Assembly: GCA_028279345.1 (NCBI GenBank)
Contig: JANQNY010000006.1
Coordinates: forward strand, 1-64,000
Direction: 5' to 3'
Length of the DNA: 64,000 nucleotides
DNA from: Geminicoccaceae bacterium
GTDB lineage: Bacteria > Pseudomonadota > Alphaproteobacteria > Geminicoccales > Geminicoccaceae
The position numbers were made by a program, and so were the translations under genes. Within the stretch, counting starts at the first letter, position 1; each line of letters begins with the position of its first letter. The notes under the pieces are model-generated. The model saw only the letters and a list, made by a program, of their open reading frames with translations, had not been told where the DNA came from and ran no database searches. Positions 52,349-62,256 of the stretch are shown piece after piece.

Positions 52349-53293
52349 TCAAGCGGCGCGGGTGAGCGTGCGGAAGACGTCGTCGAGGCGGCCACGGCGG
52401 CGGCTCACCTCAAGTGCCGGCAATGCCGCCTCGCGGATTCTCGCGTTCACGGCGGGCAGGACATCGGCGCCGTTCGCGGGGCGCACAAGCAGGAGCAGTT
52501 CGCCGTTGCTTCCAGGCTGCTGCTCGACCGACGCGACCTGCGCGACGTTGCGCAATTCCTCGAGGCTGCGCTCCGCGGCGTCGGCTGGCACCGTGAGTGC
52601 CACGACGTTGTGATCGATCGCCCTCGCCTGCAGTGCCTGCGGCGTTCCATCGGCGACGATGCGACCTCTGGCAACGATGATGGCGCGATCGCAGACCGCC
52701 TCCACTTCTTCCAGGATATGGGTCGAGATGAGGATCGCCTTGTCGGGCGCGATCGTCTGGAGGAGCTTCCGCACCTCGAATTTCTGGTTGGGGTCGAGGC
52801 CATCGGTGGGCTCGTCGAGCACCAGCACGTCGGGGTCGTGCAGGATCGCCTGGGCGAGGCCGACCCGCCGCTTGAAGCCCTTCGACAGCGTCTCGATCGG
52901 CCGCCGCCAGACGGCATCGAGCTGTAGATATGCGCGTAGCTCGCGCAGGCGCTCTTGGCGCGCGTTACCATCGAGGCCACGGACCTGGGCGACGAACGTC
53001 AAGAGGCCCAGGGGCGTCATCTCCCCGTAGGCTGGCGCCCCCTCGGGCAGATAGCCGAGAGCCGCGCGGGCGCGCTCGGGCTGTTGCTGGACGTCAACAC
53101 CGCACAACCGCGCACGGCCTGCATCGACCGGCAGATAGCCCGCGATCATCCGCATGGTCGTCGTCTTCCCGGCGCCATTCGGCCCTAGGAACCCAACGAC
53201 TTCGCCGCGCCGGACCTGGAAGCTGACGTCGTCGACGGCGGTCAGCGCGCCAAACCGCTTGGTCAGCCTGTCGGCCTCCAAGAGGACGTCCAT
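52349..53293 (-). CDS. ABC transporter ATP-binding protein, GldA-like
   Basis: A 314-residue ATPase. Walker A GPNGAGKTTTMRMI near 36, signature LSKGFKRRVGLAQAI and Walker B VLVLDEPTDGLDPNQ are present, with the H-loop STHILEEVEA. Domain 2 at the C-terminus is a small regulatory extension typical of ABC-2 partners. First gene of the four-gene minus-strand operon. Confidence 0.93.
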   Translation of the reverse strand: MDVLLEADRLTKRFGALTAVDDVSFQVRRGEVVGFLGPNGAGKTTTMRMIAGYLPVDAGRARLCGVDVQQQPERARAALGYLPEGAPAYGEMTPLGLLTFVAQVRGLDGNARQERLRELRAYLQLDAVWRRPIETLSKGFKRRVGLAQAILHDPDVLVLDEPTDGLDPNQKFEVRKLLQTIAPDKAILISTHILEEVEAVCDRAIIVARGRIVADGTPQALQARAIDHNVVALTVPADAAERSLEELRNVAQVASVEQQPGSNGELLLLVRPANGADVLPAVNARIREAALPALEVSRRRGRLDDVFRTLTRAA

Positions 53294-53774
53294 TTACTGC
53301 TCTCCCAGATCGCAGGTTGGCCGGCCCTGGAGGCGCCACGACGCGTTCAAGGTTGCGGGCGGATGTAAGGGCCCATTTAGGCGCCTTCAAGCCTGCACGA
53401 ATGCCGGAGCCATCGCAGATCGAGTACCTAGCTGCGATTGCCAAGGCCCCGCTGCGTATCGGCCAGGCCCATTTGCGAAGCTTCTAGTGCAGCGACGCAT
53501 TCGGATGAGTCACATCTGAAGGCGGCAAAGCTGCACGATTCCAAAGGCTTAGTGCATCGTGGACCCAATTGAAGCTGCTCGCTTCGATTGCGTCGGTGCA
53601 CTAGACTCAAAGCGCATCCAGCTTCGGCTTGAAGGCCTGTTGCACGGCCTGTGGGTTGGCTTTGCCGCCCGATGACAGAAGGCGTCCAGCCGGCGATTCG
53701 CGTCGAACCAATTGCTCGATGGCTAGTTTTCGTCTCAGAGTAGGCTGGCCCCGGCGATGCGACTGAGGCGCGCG
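53294..53774. other. Intergenic region of 481 bases containing a long inverted repeat
   Basis: No convincing gene. A 60-codon minus-strand frame at 53428-53610 has no recognisable domain. The stretch holds the inverted repeat described at 53483-53605 and a third partial copy TAGTGCA at 53550-53556. It may be a remnant of a mobile element or encode a structured RNA. Confidence 0.5.
53483..53605. repeat. 17-base inverted repeat (16 of 17 match), arms 89 bases apart
   Basis: TCTAGTGCAGCGACGCA at 53483-53499 pairs with TGCGTCGGTGCACTAGA at 53589-53605, with one mismatch. A third partial copy, TAGTGCATCG, lies at 53550-53559. Total span is 123 bases. No transposase is present. It could be a small non-autonomous element, a remnant of an insertion sequence, or a stable RNA stem. 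Confidence 0.5.
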
Positions 53775-54710
53775 TCAGAGAGCCGCCTTGGGTAGGACGC
53801 CATGGATGCCCTTCTCGCCGTCGACGAGCTGGGTGACCCTGAAGTCAGCGGCGAGGCTCGCGAGGAGGTAAGCCTCGCTCCGATCGAGTGTGCTGCGGGC
53901 ACAAATGAGATCGATCATGCGGCGGACGGCGGTCTTGGCGGCAGCGTCCAGGTCGGCATCGAAGCCCATCGAGATCAGGCTCGCCGCCGTCTCGGCCCAG
54001 GGCAGTACCGCTTCGATGTCCTTGCGCACCGTGAGCCGGAAGCGGCCCAGAAGTGCGGTCTCGACGGCACAAAGGCAGACCTCGCCATCGCCCTGCAACC
54101 CGTGGCCGTCGCCCACCGAGAAAAGCGCACCCTCGTTGAAGACCGGCAGGTATAAGGTTGTGCCAGGACGCAGCTCCTTGTTGTCCATGTTGCCGCCGAA
54201 GACGCGTGGCTCGGCAGCACCGACCCGGCCCCAGGCCGGTGGCGGCGCCGTGGCGTGGATGCCGTGGAACGGGTCGAGCCGTAGGCGCTTGCCCCAGGGA
54301 AGCACGGCCTCGTCGCCATCGATCTCGATGGCGAATTGCTCAGGCTCCGGGAACTCCCCAGGCAGCGCCCCCAGTAGCGGCATGATCTTGGCATGGCCCC
54401 AGTCTTGGCGGACCCGGGCCTCGAGAATGTCGACCTGCAGCACGTCGCCCGGCACAGCACCCGCAACATGGATCGGACCCGTCATCACGTGGGTCGTGGT
54501 GCCCTTGTCCGCGCGCAGTGCCTCGAGCACCGGGCGATGCTCCGGAAGGAGGCGCGAGAGGTCGGAAGGCAGATCGGTGTCACCTGCCGCCGGAAGCCCC
54601 TCGACGGTCACCTCATCGCCGCTGTCCACGTGGAGGACCGGCGGCGTGCGCGCATCGAAATAGCCCAAGAAGCAGGTCTCGGGAGTAGAGCGCAGGATGT
54701 GATGCGCCAT
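53775..54710 (-). CDS. Acetamidase/formamidase family protein
   Basis: Metal-dependent amidase of 311 residues that releases ammonia from short amides such as formamide. The N-terminus HILRSTPETCFLGYFDARTPPVLHVDSGDEVTVE fits the family, as do MTGPIHVAGAVPGDVLQVDILE, HGIHATAPP and FSVGDGHGLQGDGEVCLCAVET, which contains the active-site region. ATG at 54708-54710 is the family start. Divergent from the hydrolase at 54820. Confidence 0.9.
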   Translation of the reverse strand: MAHHILRSTPETCFLGYFDARTPPVLHVDSGDEVTVEGLPAAGDTDLPSDLSRLLPEHRPVLEALRADKGTTTHVMTGPIHVAGAVPGDVLQVDILEARVRQDWGHAKIMPLLGALPGEFPEPEQFAIEIDGDEAVLPWGKRLRLDPFHGIHATAPPPAWGRVGAAEPRVFGGNMDNKELRPGTTLYLPVFNEGALFSVGDGHGLQGDGEVCLCAVETALLGRFRLTVRKDIEAVLPWAETAASLISMGFDADLDAAAKTAVRRMIDLICARSTLDRSEAYLLASLAADFRVTQLVDGEKGIHGVLPKAAL

Positions 54711-54819
54711 CTCGTGCTCCGCGCGCGGTGACCGCCGCATCCAAGCCCGCGCACGACCGCTCGTCCAGCCCGCGCAAGCGGCGGCTTTACAGCGGCGAGG
54801 CCGCCGTGCAGACGGAGGC

Positions 54820-55647
54820 ATGACCGATTGGCGGAACCTCGATCCGGCCACGCGCGAGGCGGAGATGAACCCTCGCGCGGCGCTAGGTGATGCGGTCGCC
54901 GACGCTTACTTCGCCAGCTATGCCGAGCGCTCGGCGGCGGCGCGAGCGCGCATGCACGGCACGTTCGACATCCGCTTCGGCACCGGTCCCAAGTGCACCT
55001 TCGATCTGTTCCGTCCGAAGACGGCAGGTCCACATCCGGCGTTCGTCTTCATCCACGGCGGCTATTGGCGGGCGCTCGACAAGGTCGATCATCACTTCGT
55101 CGTCGAGCCGGCGGTGGCTGCCGGCTTCGCGGCGCTGGTGGTCAACTACGACCTCTGCCCCGAGGTGACGCTGGACGACATCGTCGAAGAGATGCGCGCT
55201 TTCATGCGCTTCCTCGCCCAGCACGCTCAAGACCTGCAGCTTCGCTCAGACGGGCTGGCGCTCGCCGGGCACTCAGCGGGCGCACACCTGGCAGCGATGC
55301 TACTGCACGACCCGGGAAGCGACGCCGCGCCGCCGGTCACCTGGGCAGCACTCGCGAGCGGCATCTACGAGCCCGCCGCGGTGCTTGAGTTGAGCGTCAA
55401 CGCCGATGTGCGGCTGACGGCGGAGATGGCGGAGCGCAACGACGTGCTGCACCGCCTGCCGACTTGCCGGCCCGCCATCGAAGTGACCGTCGGCGCCGAT
55501 GAGACGCCGGCATGGATCGGACAGTCGGAGGCGCTGACCCGCGTGCTCAGCGCGGCCGGACACAACGTTGCTTATGAGGCAGTCCCTCGGGCGAACCACC
55601 TTTCGCTCCTCTACCGGCCGATTTTGCCGCCCCTCGTGCATTGGTAA
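54820..55647 (+). CDS. Alpha/beta hydrolase, arylformamidase-like
   Basis: A 275-residue serine hydrolase related to kynurenine formamidase and other esterases. Seen: the oxyanion-hole motif HGGYWRA (about 75-81), the nucleophile elbow GHSAGAHL (about 149-156) and a final His in ANHLSLL near 264. A candidate acid Asp lies in a C-terminal loop. It could hydrolyse N-formylkynurenine but no other kynurenine gene is present, so the substrate remains open. GGAGG precedes ATG. Confidence 0.85.
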   Translation: MTDWRNLDPATREAEMNPRAALGDAVADAYFASYAERSAAARARMHGTFDIRFGTGPKCTFDLFRPKTAGPHPAFVFIHGGYWRALDKVDHHFVVEPAVAAGFAALVVNYDLCPEVTLDDIVEEMRAFMRFLAQHAQDLQLRSDGLALAGHSAGAHLAAMLLHDPGSDAAPPVTWAALASGIYEPAAVLELSVNADVRLTAEMAERNDVLHRLPTCRPAIEVTVGADETPAWIGQSEALTRVLSAAGHNVAYEAVPRANHLSLLYRPILPPLVHW

Positions 55648-55699
55648 GCGCGCCTGTGAAGACACAGATCGGCTACTGGCGACGCGTCGACGCGGTCCT

Positions 55700-57148
55700 T
55701 CATCGGCGGGCAAGACCGCCGAAGAGCCCGCGCATGATTTCCCGGCCCAACGTGCGCCCGAATTGGGTGCCCAAAGAGCGCAGCGCCGACTTGACCGCCG
55801 CGTCGCTGTAGCCTGCGGATCTGGTCGACGATTGGCGCTGGCGGCTCGGTGGTGCCGCTTCGGCCTTCTGCAGCGCCCGCGCCGCAAGCATCTCCTTCGC
55901 GGAGTGGCGGTCGATGCGCATGTCGTAGGCACCCGCGGCCGGGCTCTGCGCCATCACGGTGGCCCGCTCTTCGGCTGTCAGCGGTCCCATGCGCGAGGCC
56001 GGCGGTCGCACTTTGGCACGGTCCACCATGCTCGGCACGCCGCTCGCATCGAGCGTCGACACCAGCGCCTCGCCCACCGCGAGCTGTGTGATCGCGTCCT
56101 TCGTGTCGAAGGCCGGATTGGGCCGGAAGGTCTCGGCGGCACTCTTCACCGCCTTTTGGTCCTTGGGGGTGAAGGCCCTGAGCGCGTGCTGGACGCGGTT
56201 GCCGAGTTGGCCGAGCACGTCGGTGGGCACATCGCTCGGGCCCTGCGTCACGAAGTAGACGCCCACACCTTTCGAACGGATGAGCCGCACGACCTGCTCG
56301 ACCTTGTCGAGCAGCGCCTTGGGCGCGTCGTCGAAGAGGAGATGCGCTTCATCGAAGAAGAAGACGAGGCGCGGCTTCTCCGGATCGCCCACCTCCGGCA
56401 GCTCCTCGAACAGCTCAGCCAGAAGCCAGAGCAGGAAGGTCGCGTAGAGCTGCCTCGTACGAACGAGCTGATCTGCCGCCAGCACGTTCACGTAACCGCG
56501 GCCCTCGGCATCGGTCTGCATCAGCGCGTCGAGCGCCAACGCCGGCTCGCCGAACAACAGCTCTCCACCCTCGCGTGCCAGGGTCAGGAGGCGGCGCTGG
56601 ATGGCACCGACGGAAGCTGGCGAAACGGTCCCATAGACGGGCTGGATTTCCTTTCGGTGCTCGGCGAGGAAGGTCAGCAATGCACGCAGGTCGTCCAAGT
56701 CGAGCAGGAGGAGGCCTTCGTCGTCGGCGAGGGCGAAGGCGATCGTCAGAACGCCCTCCTGGACGTCGTTGAGGTCGAGCAGGCGGGCGAGCAGCAGCGG
56801 CCCCATCTCGGCGATGGTCGTTCGGACCGGATGCCCGGCCTCACCGAACACGTCCCAGAAGATCACCGGCGTCGCGGCTGGCGCCCAACTGGCGTCGCCG
56901 CACGCGCGAGCCCGCTCGGCGAGCCCGTCGTCAGCTTTCCCTGGCGACGCCAGCCCGGCGAGATCGCCCTTCACGTCGGCGACGAACACTGGAACGCCCG
57001 CACGCGAGAACCCCTCGGCGAGGATCTGCAGCGTCACCGTCTTACCGGTGCCCGTGGCGCCCGCGACGAGGCCGTGTCGGTTCGCGCGCTCGAGCAGCAA
57101 GCGGCATTCTTGGGCGCCCTTGCCGATCAGCACACTCTCGCCAGCCAT
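55700..57148 (-). CDS. HerA-like ATPase, DUF853 family
   Basis: A 482-residue FtsK/HerA-type P-loop ATPase. Walker [15 protein letters not shown] lies near 30-43 and a Walker B-like hydrophobic [16 protein letters not shown] near 264-279; an RS-finger candidate is [12 protein letters not shown]. The family is cytoplasmic and of unknown function. ATG at 57146-57148 chosen as the similarity starts there. Convergent with the hydrolase gene. Confidence 0.88.
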   Translation of the reverse strand: MAGESVLIGKGAQECRLLLERANRHGLVAGATGTGKTVTLQILAEGFSRAGVPVFVADVKGDLAGLASPGKADDGLAERARACGDASWAPAATPVIFWDVFGEAGHPVRTTIAEMGPLLLARLLDLNDVQEGVLTIAFALADDEGLLLLDLDDLRALLTFLAEHRKEIQPVYGTVSPASVGAIQRRLLTLAREGGELLFGEPALALDALMQTDAEGRGYVNVLAADQLVRTRQLYATFLLWLLAELFEELPEVGDPEKPRLVFFFDEAHLLFDDAPKALLDKVEQVVRLIRSKGVGVYFVTQGPSDVPTDVLGQLGNRVQHALRAFTPKDQKAVKSAAETFRPNPAFDTKDAITQLAVGEALVSTLDASGVPSMVDRAKVRPPASRMGPLTAEERATVMAQSPAAGAYDMRIDRHSAKEMLAARALQKAEAAPPSRQRQSSTRSAGYSDAAVKSALRSLGTQFGRTLGREIMRGLFGGLARR

Positions 57149-57289
57149 GTTTCTCTCCACCCTGTCCGCATCCGGGCTAGGGGTGTTGCGTTGCGCGCGC
57201 AACCGGCACCACCCGCGCTCCCGACCTTCAACCCGATGCCATCGCAGGCTCGGGGGTGGACGGGCGGCGGCGCCGGTCGTGTCAGAGCG

Positions 57290-58303
57290 TTAGGGAACCA
57301 AGAGCTGCGTGCCGGCGCCGAGGGCTGCACTCAGCGAGCCCGCGAACAACGGTGCGGCCACGGCGGCGATCTGAGGGAGCTGCTGGCTGAGATCGAATGA
57401 GAGGCCACGATCCACCAGCCATTTGGGCCGCGCATCAGGCGGCACGCCGATGTCATCCATGATGTGCTCGGCAAGCTCGCTCAGGCTCAGCGCCAGGGGC
57501 ACGTAGAAGCTCGCGATCATGAGCGCGAACGCCGTCCCCCAGAAGAGCGTGACGGCGACGGCGGCAGCATCGAGCGCGGCGCTCGCCTGAGCGCCCAGCG
57601 TGGCGCCTGCCAGCTGTGTCCACGCGCCCATGTGCAGCACACCGACAACCAGATACGCGGCAGCTATGGCCACGAGCCGGCGCAGCTGCCGCGCGCGCCG
57701 CGCCACGGTGACCTCGCTCCAGCCGGCTTTCGGTGGCAAGGCGCTGGCCGCGACGGCCGCCAGGAGCAGGGCCGGCACGAAAGCCGTGAGGACGTTGATG
57801 ACCATGACGACGGCACCCGCCACCCGAGCGCGTTCCGCGGTGATGGCCGGTTCCTGGAGAATGGCTCGGTAGGTCACTTCGAATACGGCGGCCAGTGACA
57901 GGTCGAACGTGTCGACGATCAGGAGATTGGCGATCCCGAGCAGCGTGGCGGCCGCTGCGAACAGCAAGAACGGCCGCCGTGCAACGCCCTGGACGCGCGT
58001 GTTGATGATCCGCCAGGCGGCGAGCAGCGTGGCAACGATGACGCAGAGATAGGCCATGAGCGTCGCCGCCCAGCCCAGCGCGGCACCGGCGACCACGGCA
58101 TCGCGCCCCATCTCCAGGGGCCGGCCACCATCCTCGCTGACCAGCTGAGTACCTATCTCCGCGTAGCCCATGCCCGCCAGCTCGAACATCGCGTTCGCCA
58201 GCACCAGCACGACCAGCGGCGGGACTGCCCACCAGAGCCGCGCGAGCTCGGCGCCGTTGAGCCGATCGGTTCGCAGGCGGTTGCTCATCCGCTCGTTCAT
58301 CAT
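57290..58303 (-). CDS. Uncharacterised polytopic membrane protein
   Basis: A 337-residue protein with about seven hydrophobic stretches, including LWWAVPPLVVLVLANAMFELAG, LGWAATLMAYLCVIVATLLAAW, FLLFAAAATLLGIANLLIV, a segment near 165-190 and FWGTAFALMIASFYVPLALS. I do not recognise a family. ATG at 58301-58303, with AAGG upstream, was preferred over the adjacent ATG at 58298-58300. Divergent from the aspartate dehydrogenase gene, 64 bases apart. Confidence 0.65.
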   Translation of the reverse strand: MMNERMSNRLRTDRLNGAELARLWWAVPPLVVLVLANAMFELAGMGYAEIGTQLVSEDGGRPLEMGRDAVVAGAALGWAATLMAYLCVIVATLLAAWRIINTRVQGVARRPFLLFAAAATLLGIANLLIVDTFDLSLAAVFEVTYRAILQEPAITAERARVAGAVVMVINVLTAFVPALLLAAVAASALPPKAGWSEVTVARRARQLRRLVAIAAAYLVVGVLHMGAWTQLAGATLGAQASAALDAAAVAVTLFWGTAFALMIASFYVPLALSLSELAEHIMDDIGVPPDARPKWLVDRGLSFDLSQQLPQIAAVAAPLFAGSLSAALGAGTQLLVP

Positions 58304-58367
58304 GAGACCTTGCGAGCCCCACCCGTCGCGAGCAAGCTCCCAATGAAAGACCCTAGGAGATCCGCCC

Positions 58368-59177
58368 ATGCCCACGCTTCGCGTCGCCGTTGCCGGCCTC
58401 GGCGCGATCGGCTGGACCGTCGTCCAGCGGCTTGACCACGGGATGGGCGGTCTGCGGCTGACGGCCGTAAGCGCGCGAGACCGGACGCGGGCAGAGGAAC
58501 GGATCACCACCCTCCACACCCGTGTGCCGGTGGTCGCGTTGAGCGAGCTCGCGGATCATGCCGATGTCGTCGTGGAGTGTTTGCCCGCTGCACTCTTCCG
58601 TGACGTGGCTGTCCCGGCGCTGGAGGCGGGCCGCATCTTCATGCCGCTGTCGGTGGGTGCGTTGCTCGAGCACGAGAGCATGGTGGAACTGGCGCGCCGC
58701 CACGACGCCCGTATCTACGTGCCGACGGGCGCGCTGCTGGGTCTCGATGCGGTGCGCGCCGCCGCCTACGGCAAGATCAACTCGGTCACGATCGAGACGC
58801 GGAAGCCGCCCCTGGGGCTAGTCGGTGCTCCCCATCTCGAGGAGCGCGGACTGGAAATGGCGGCCATCTCCGAGCCGACGCGCGTCTTCCAGGGAACCGC
58901 ACGTGAGGCGGCCAGGGGCTTTCCCGCCAACGTCAACGTCGCGGCAGCGCTCGCGCTCGCGGGCGTCGGCGCGGACCGGACGATGGTCGAGATCTGGGCG
59001 GACCCAACCGTCACGCGCAACACGCACACCATCCGGCTCGATGCCGACAGCACGCGCTTCGAGATGACGATCGAAGGCGTGCCGAGCGAAGAGAACCCGC
59101 GCACGGGCAAGCTGACGCCGCTTTCGGTGCTGGCAGCACTGCAAGGCCTCGTAGCACCCTTGCACGTGGGCACCTGA
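58368..59177 (+). CDS. nadX: L-aspartate dehydrogenase
   Basis: NAD(P)-dependent enzyme that deaminates L-aspartate to iminoaspartate, used in NAD synthesis or catabolism. The 269-residue protein has the Rossmann fingerprint VAVAGLGAIGWTVV, VVECLPAALFRDVAVPALEAGR, and the catalytic portion with FPANVNVAAALALAGVG and NTHTIRLDADSTRFEM, both characteristic of this family. AGGAGA lies upstream of ATG. No nadA or nadC nearby. Confidence 0.9.
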   Translation: MPTLRVAVAGLGAIGWTVVQRLDHGMGGLRLTAVSARDRTRAEERITTLHTRVPVVALSELADHADVVVECLPAALFRDVAVPALEAGRIFMPLSVGALLEHESMVELARRHDARIYVPTGALLGLDAVRAAAYGKINSVTIETRKPPLGLVGAPHLEERGLEMAAISEPTRVFQGTAREAARGFPANVNVAAALALAGVGADRTMVEIWADPTVTRNTHTIRLDADSTRFEMTIEGVPSEENPRTGKLTPLSVLAALQGLVAPLHVGT

Positions 59178-59254
59178 CGCCGACCACAAGAACCGGAATG
59201 CGCCGGTCCCGACCGCCGCGTTAGGAGGGAGGCTCCACTCGAGGAGCCCCGTCC

Positions 59255-60184
59255 GTGCCACCGATCAACCGTTCGATGACCGCCGCCGAGTGGGCACTCC
59301 TTTTGAGCCTGTCGGTGCTCTGGGGCGGCTCCTTCTTCTTTGTGGGCGTCGCCGTGAGGGACCTGCCGACCTTCACGATCGTCTTCGCCCGGGTGGCGCT
59401 CGCTGCGGCGATCCTACTCGTGGCGCTCCGGCTCGTCGGCACGCCCATGCCGACCGATGCCCGCGTTTGGCGCGCGTTTTTCGCCATGGGGCTCCTCAAC
59501 AACGTCGTGCCTTTCTGCCTCATCGTCTGGGGTCAGGCGCAGATTGCCTCGGGCGTCGCGTCGATCCTCAACGCGACCACGCCGCTCTTCACGGTCCTGG
59601 TGGCGAACGTGTTGACGGCCGACGAAAAGCTGACACCGCCAAGGCTGGCCGGCGTGCTCATCGGGCTTGTCGGTGTGGCCGTGATGATCGGACCGGAAGC
59701 GCTCCAGGGGCTCGGCATCGGTGTCACCGCGCAACTCGCCTGCCTCGCGGCGGCGCTCTCTTACGCCTTCGCAGGCGTGTTCGGCCGCCGCTTTCGTGGC
59801 CTGGGCGTAGCGCCCATGGCGACGGCGGCGGGCCAGCTCAGCGCATCGAGCATGATCCTCCTGCCCCTCTGGCTCGCCGTCGACCATCCCTGGACGCTGG
59901 CGGTGCCTGGCCCTTGGACTCTGGCCGCATTGGCCGGCCTCGCCGCGCTTTCCACCGCGCTCGCCTACATTCTCTATTTCCGCATCCTCGCCACGGCCGG
60001 CGCCACCAACCTGCTCCTGGTCACCTTGCTCATCCCGGTGACTGCCATCCTCCTCGGCGTCTTCCTCCTCGGCGAAAGCCTCCTCCCCCAGCACCTCGTC
60101 GGCATGGCCCTGATCGCTTGCGGCCTGGCAGCGATCGACGGACGGCTCATCGGATGGGTTCGCGATCGAACCAGCCACGTCTGA
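59255..60184 (+). CDS. DMT-family transporter (EamA domain)
   Basis: Inner-membrane exporter of 309 residues with ten predicted spans in two EamA repeats. The first repeat begins ALLLSLSVLWGGSFFFVGVAV and includes GLLNNVVPFCLIVWGQAQIASGVASILNATTPLFTVLVA, the typical conserved end. The second contains ALAAALSYAFAGVFGRRF and ends ILLGVFLLGESLLPQHLVGMALIACGL. The start is GTG at 59255 (GAGGAG upstream) or ATG at 59276. Substrate unknown. Confidence 0.9.
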   Translation: MPPINRSMTAAEWALLLSLSVLWGGSFFFVGVAVRDLPTFTIVFARVALAAAILLVALRLVGTPMPTDARVWRAFFAMGLLNNVVPFCLIVWGQAQIASGVASILNATTPLFTVLVANVLTADEKLTPPRLAGVLIGLVGVAVMIGPEALQGLGIGVTAQLACLAAALSYAFAGVFGRRFRGLGVAPMATAAGQLSASSMILLPLWLAVDHPWTLAVPGPWTLAALAGLAALSTALAYILYFRILATAGATNLLLVTLLIPVTAILLGVFLLGESLLPQHLVGMALIACGLAAIDGRLIGWVRDRTSHV

Positions 60185-60223
60185 CGGCTCCGCGCCGGGC
60201 AAGGCGTCCTTCCGCCGCCTGCT

Positions 60224-61585
60224 TCACCCAGCGGCCACGTCAGTTGGTGGTTTGGTGACCAGCCGGCCCGGCAGGTGCAACGTCGCACGGAGGCCCCCCA
60301 AGGGACTCTCGGCCAGGACCAGCCGACCGCGATAGAGCTTCGCATGATCGGCGACGATGGCGAGCCCCAAGCCTGAGCCGGGCACGCTCTCATCGAGGCG
60401 CCGTCCCCGCTCGATCGCACGCTCGCGTTCCTCCGCGGGCAGCCCCGGACCGTCGTCATCCACATGGGCGTCGAAGCCATCCGCTGCGGGCTCCAGCGAC
60501 ACGCGAACTTGGCTCCGTGCCCACTTGCAGGCGTTCTCGAGGAGGTTGCCGAGCATCTCCAGGAGATCCTCGCGCTCGCCTTGAAACAGCGCGTCGTGCG
60601 TGTCGCCGCGGGTCAGGCGAATGCCCTGCCGTTCGTAGAGCTTCTGCAGCGTGCGGATGAGCTCATCGACGACCGGCGCCACGCGTTGGCGGCTAGCGAG
60701 GGCGCTGGTGACGCCCGCCATCCGCGCCCGCGCCAGGTGGTGGGTGATCAACCGCTCGATCCGCGGCAGCTCTCGGCGCGTGGCTCGGGCGATCCGGTGG
60801 TCGTCGTCGCGCTCGGCTTCGTTGGCCAGGATCGACAGGGGTGTCTTGAGGGCGTGCGCGAGATTGCCGCCGTGGGCGCGGGCGCGCTCGATGACCTCCT
60901 GGTTCTGCTCGATGAGGCTGTTGAGCTCCGCCACGACGGGCTCGAGCTCGCGCGGGTACTCGCCATCCAGGCGCTCCGCTTCTCCAGAGCGGATGAGCTT
61001 GATGGCCTCCCCCAGGCGCGCGAGCGGCCGGAGCCCGATCATCACTTGGAACAGCACGGCCATCACCAGCGTGAGGCCCAGCACCGAGAGCGCGCTGACC
61101 ACGGTCAACGAGAAGCGAGCGGTCGCGCGGGCGATACCCTCGGTGTCGCCTGCTACCCGAAAGCGGTAGATGCGATCGCCGATCATGATGGCCCGGCTCA
61201 GCATGCGCAGGCGCTGATCGCTCGGGCCATTGACGACCGCCGTCTCTGCGGCCGCAGCCGGCAGGTCCTGGTCCCAAAGCGAGCGCGAGCGCACCAAGGC
61301 GCCGGTGGTCTCGATCTGCCAGTACCAGCCCGACAAGGGGGTGCGGAAGCGCGGCTCGCCCGGCGGATCGCTGACCACGAGCACGCCGCCCGGTCCCACC
61401 TCCGCGACCGCGATGAGCCCTTCAAGCAGCACTTCCAGCCGGTCATCGAAGCTCTGCCGCACGCTCCGCGCAAAGACCCAGGAGAGGGTCACGCCACCGA
61501 CCGCGAACAAGACGAGCGACCAGAGCGTCGCAATGAGGACCAGGCGCCTGGCGAGGGAGGTCGAGCGCTTGGAGCCGCCGATCAC
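60224..61585 (-). CDS. Sensor histidine kinase, PhoQ-like
   Basis: Membrane-bound kinase of 453 residues. Two spans, about 13-35 and 150-175, flank a periplasmic domain. A HAMP linker follows, then the dimerisation domain with GGNLAHALKTPLSIL (His244), N box NLLENACKWA, G1 DDDGPGLP and G2 GSGLGLAIV. The H-box is of the type in PhoQ rather than EnvZ. GTG at 61583-61585 overlaps the response regulator stop by four bases, so the two are co-expressed. Confidence 0.93.
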   Translation of the reverse strand: MIGGSKRSTSLARRLVLIATLWSLVLFAVGGVTLSWVFARSVRQSFDDRLEVLLEGLIAVAEVGPGGVLVVSDPPGEPRFRTPLSGWYWQIETTGALVRSRSLWDQDLPAAAAETAVVNGPSDQRLRMLSRAIMIGDRIYRFRVAGDTEGIARATARFSLTVVSALSVLGLTLVMAVLFQVMIGLRPLARLGEAIKLIRSGEAERLDGEYPRELEPVVAELNSLIEQNQEVIERARAHGGNLAHALKTPLSILANEAERDDDHRIARATRRELPRIERLITHHLARARMAGVTSALASRQRVAPVVDELIRTLQKLYERQGIRLTRGDTHDALFQGEREDLLEMLGNLLENACKWARSQVRVSLEPAADGFDAHVDDDGPGLPAEERERAIERGRRLDESVPGSGLGLAIVADHAKLYRGRLVLAESPLGGLRATLHLPGRLVTKPPTDVAAG

Positions 61586-62253
61586 GGCGTGTCGGCAGGC
61601 TCGACGAGGCGGTAGCCCAGCCCGCGAACCGTCTCAATGAGGTCGGTGCCGAGCTTCTTTCTCAGACGGCCGATGAACACCTCGATCGTGTTGCTGTCCC
61701 GGTCGAAATCCTGGTCGTAGATGTGCTCGGTGAGCTCCATGCGCGATACCACGCGCCCCTTGTGGTGCATGAGGTACGCGAGCACCCGGAACTCGTGGCC
61801 GGTGAGGCGGACCTCCTCGCCGTCCACGCTCACCCGCGCCGCGTTGGTGTCGAGGCGAATCGGTCCGCAGGCGATCTCGGCCGAGCTGTGCCCCGCGGCA
61901 CGCCTGATGAGCGCACGCAGCCGAGCCTGCAGCTCCGCCATGTGGAACGGTTTGGCGACATAGTCGTCAGCGCCGGCATCGATGCCGGCGACCTTGTCGC
62001 TCCACCGGTCGCGGGCGGTGAGGACCAGCACCGGCATGGCACGCCCGGCCCGTCGCCAGCGTTCGAGCACCTGGATACCGTCCATCAACGGCAAGCCCAG
62101 ATCGAGGACCACGGCGTCATAGGGTTCCGTGCTGCCGAGATGGCAGGCGTCCTCTCCGTCGAGTGCGAGGTCGACGGCGTAGCCCGCCTGGGTCATCGCG
62201 TCCTTGAGCTGCTGCGCGAGTTCCGGCTCGTCCTCGGCGATTAAGAGGCGCAT
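61582..62253 (-). CDS. OmpR/PhoP-family response regulator
   Basis: A 223-residue DNA-binding regulator. The receiver has the acidic pocket E7/D8, phospho-acceptor Asp51 in YDAVVLDLGLPLMDG, and K101 region YVAKPFHMAEL; the winged helix includes RVSVDGEEVRLTGHEFRVLAYLMHHKGRVVSRMELTEHIYDQD and ends with VEVFIGRLRKKLG-type sequence (IEVFIGRLRKKLGTDLIETVRGLGYRL split over the loop). Follows the PepSY gene by three bases and is coupled to the kinase. A putative direct-repeat operator lies upstream of the PepSY gene. Confidence 0.94.
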   Translation of the reverse strand: MRLLIAEDEPELAQQLKDAMTQAGYAVDLALDGEDACHLGSTEPYDAVVLDLGLPLMDGIQVLERWRRAGRAMPVLVLTARDRWSDKVAGIDAGADDYVAKPFHMAELQARLRALIRRAAGHSSAEIACGPIRLDTNAARVSVDGEEVRLTGHEFRVLAYLMHHKGRVVSRMELTEHIYDQDFDRDSNTIEVFIGRLRKKLGTDLIETVRGLGYRLVEPADTP

Positions 62254-62256
62254 GCC

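Noticed and set aside
55568-57400. Long open frame (610 codons) on the plus strand, opposite the HerA-like gene
   Set aside because: It is antisense to a gene with clear P-loop motifs; the translation is arginine- and histidine-rich with no domain. Long antisense frames are expected at this GC.
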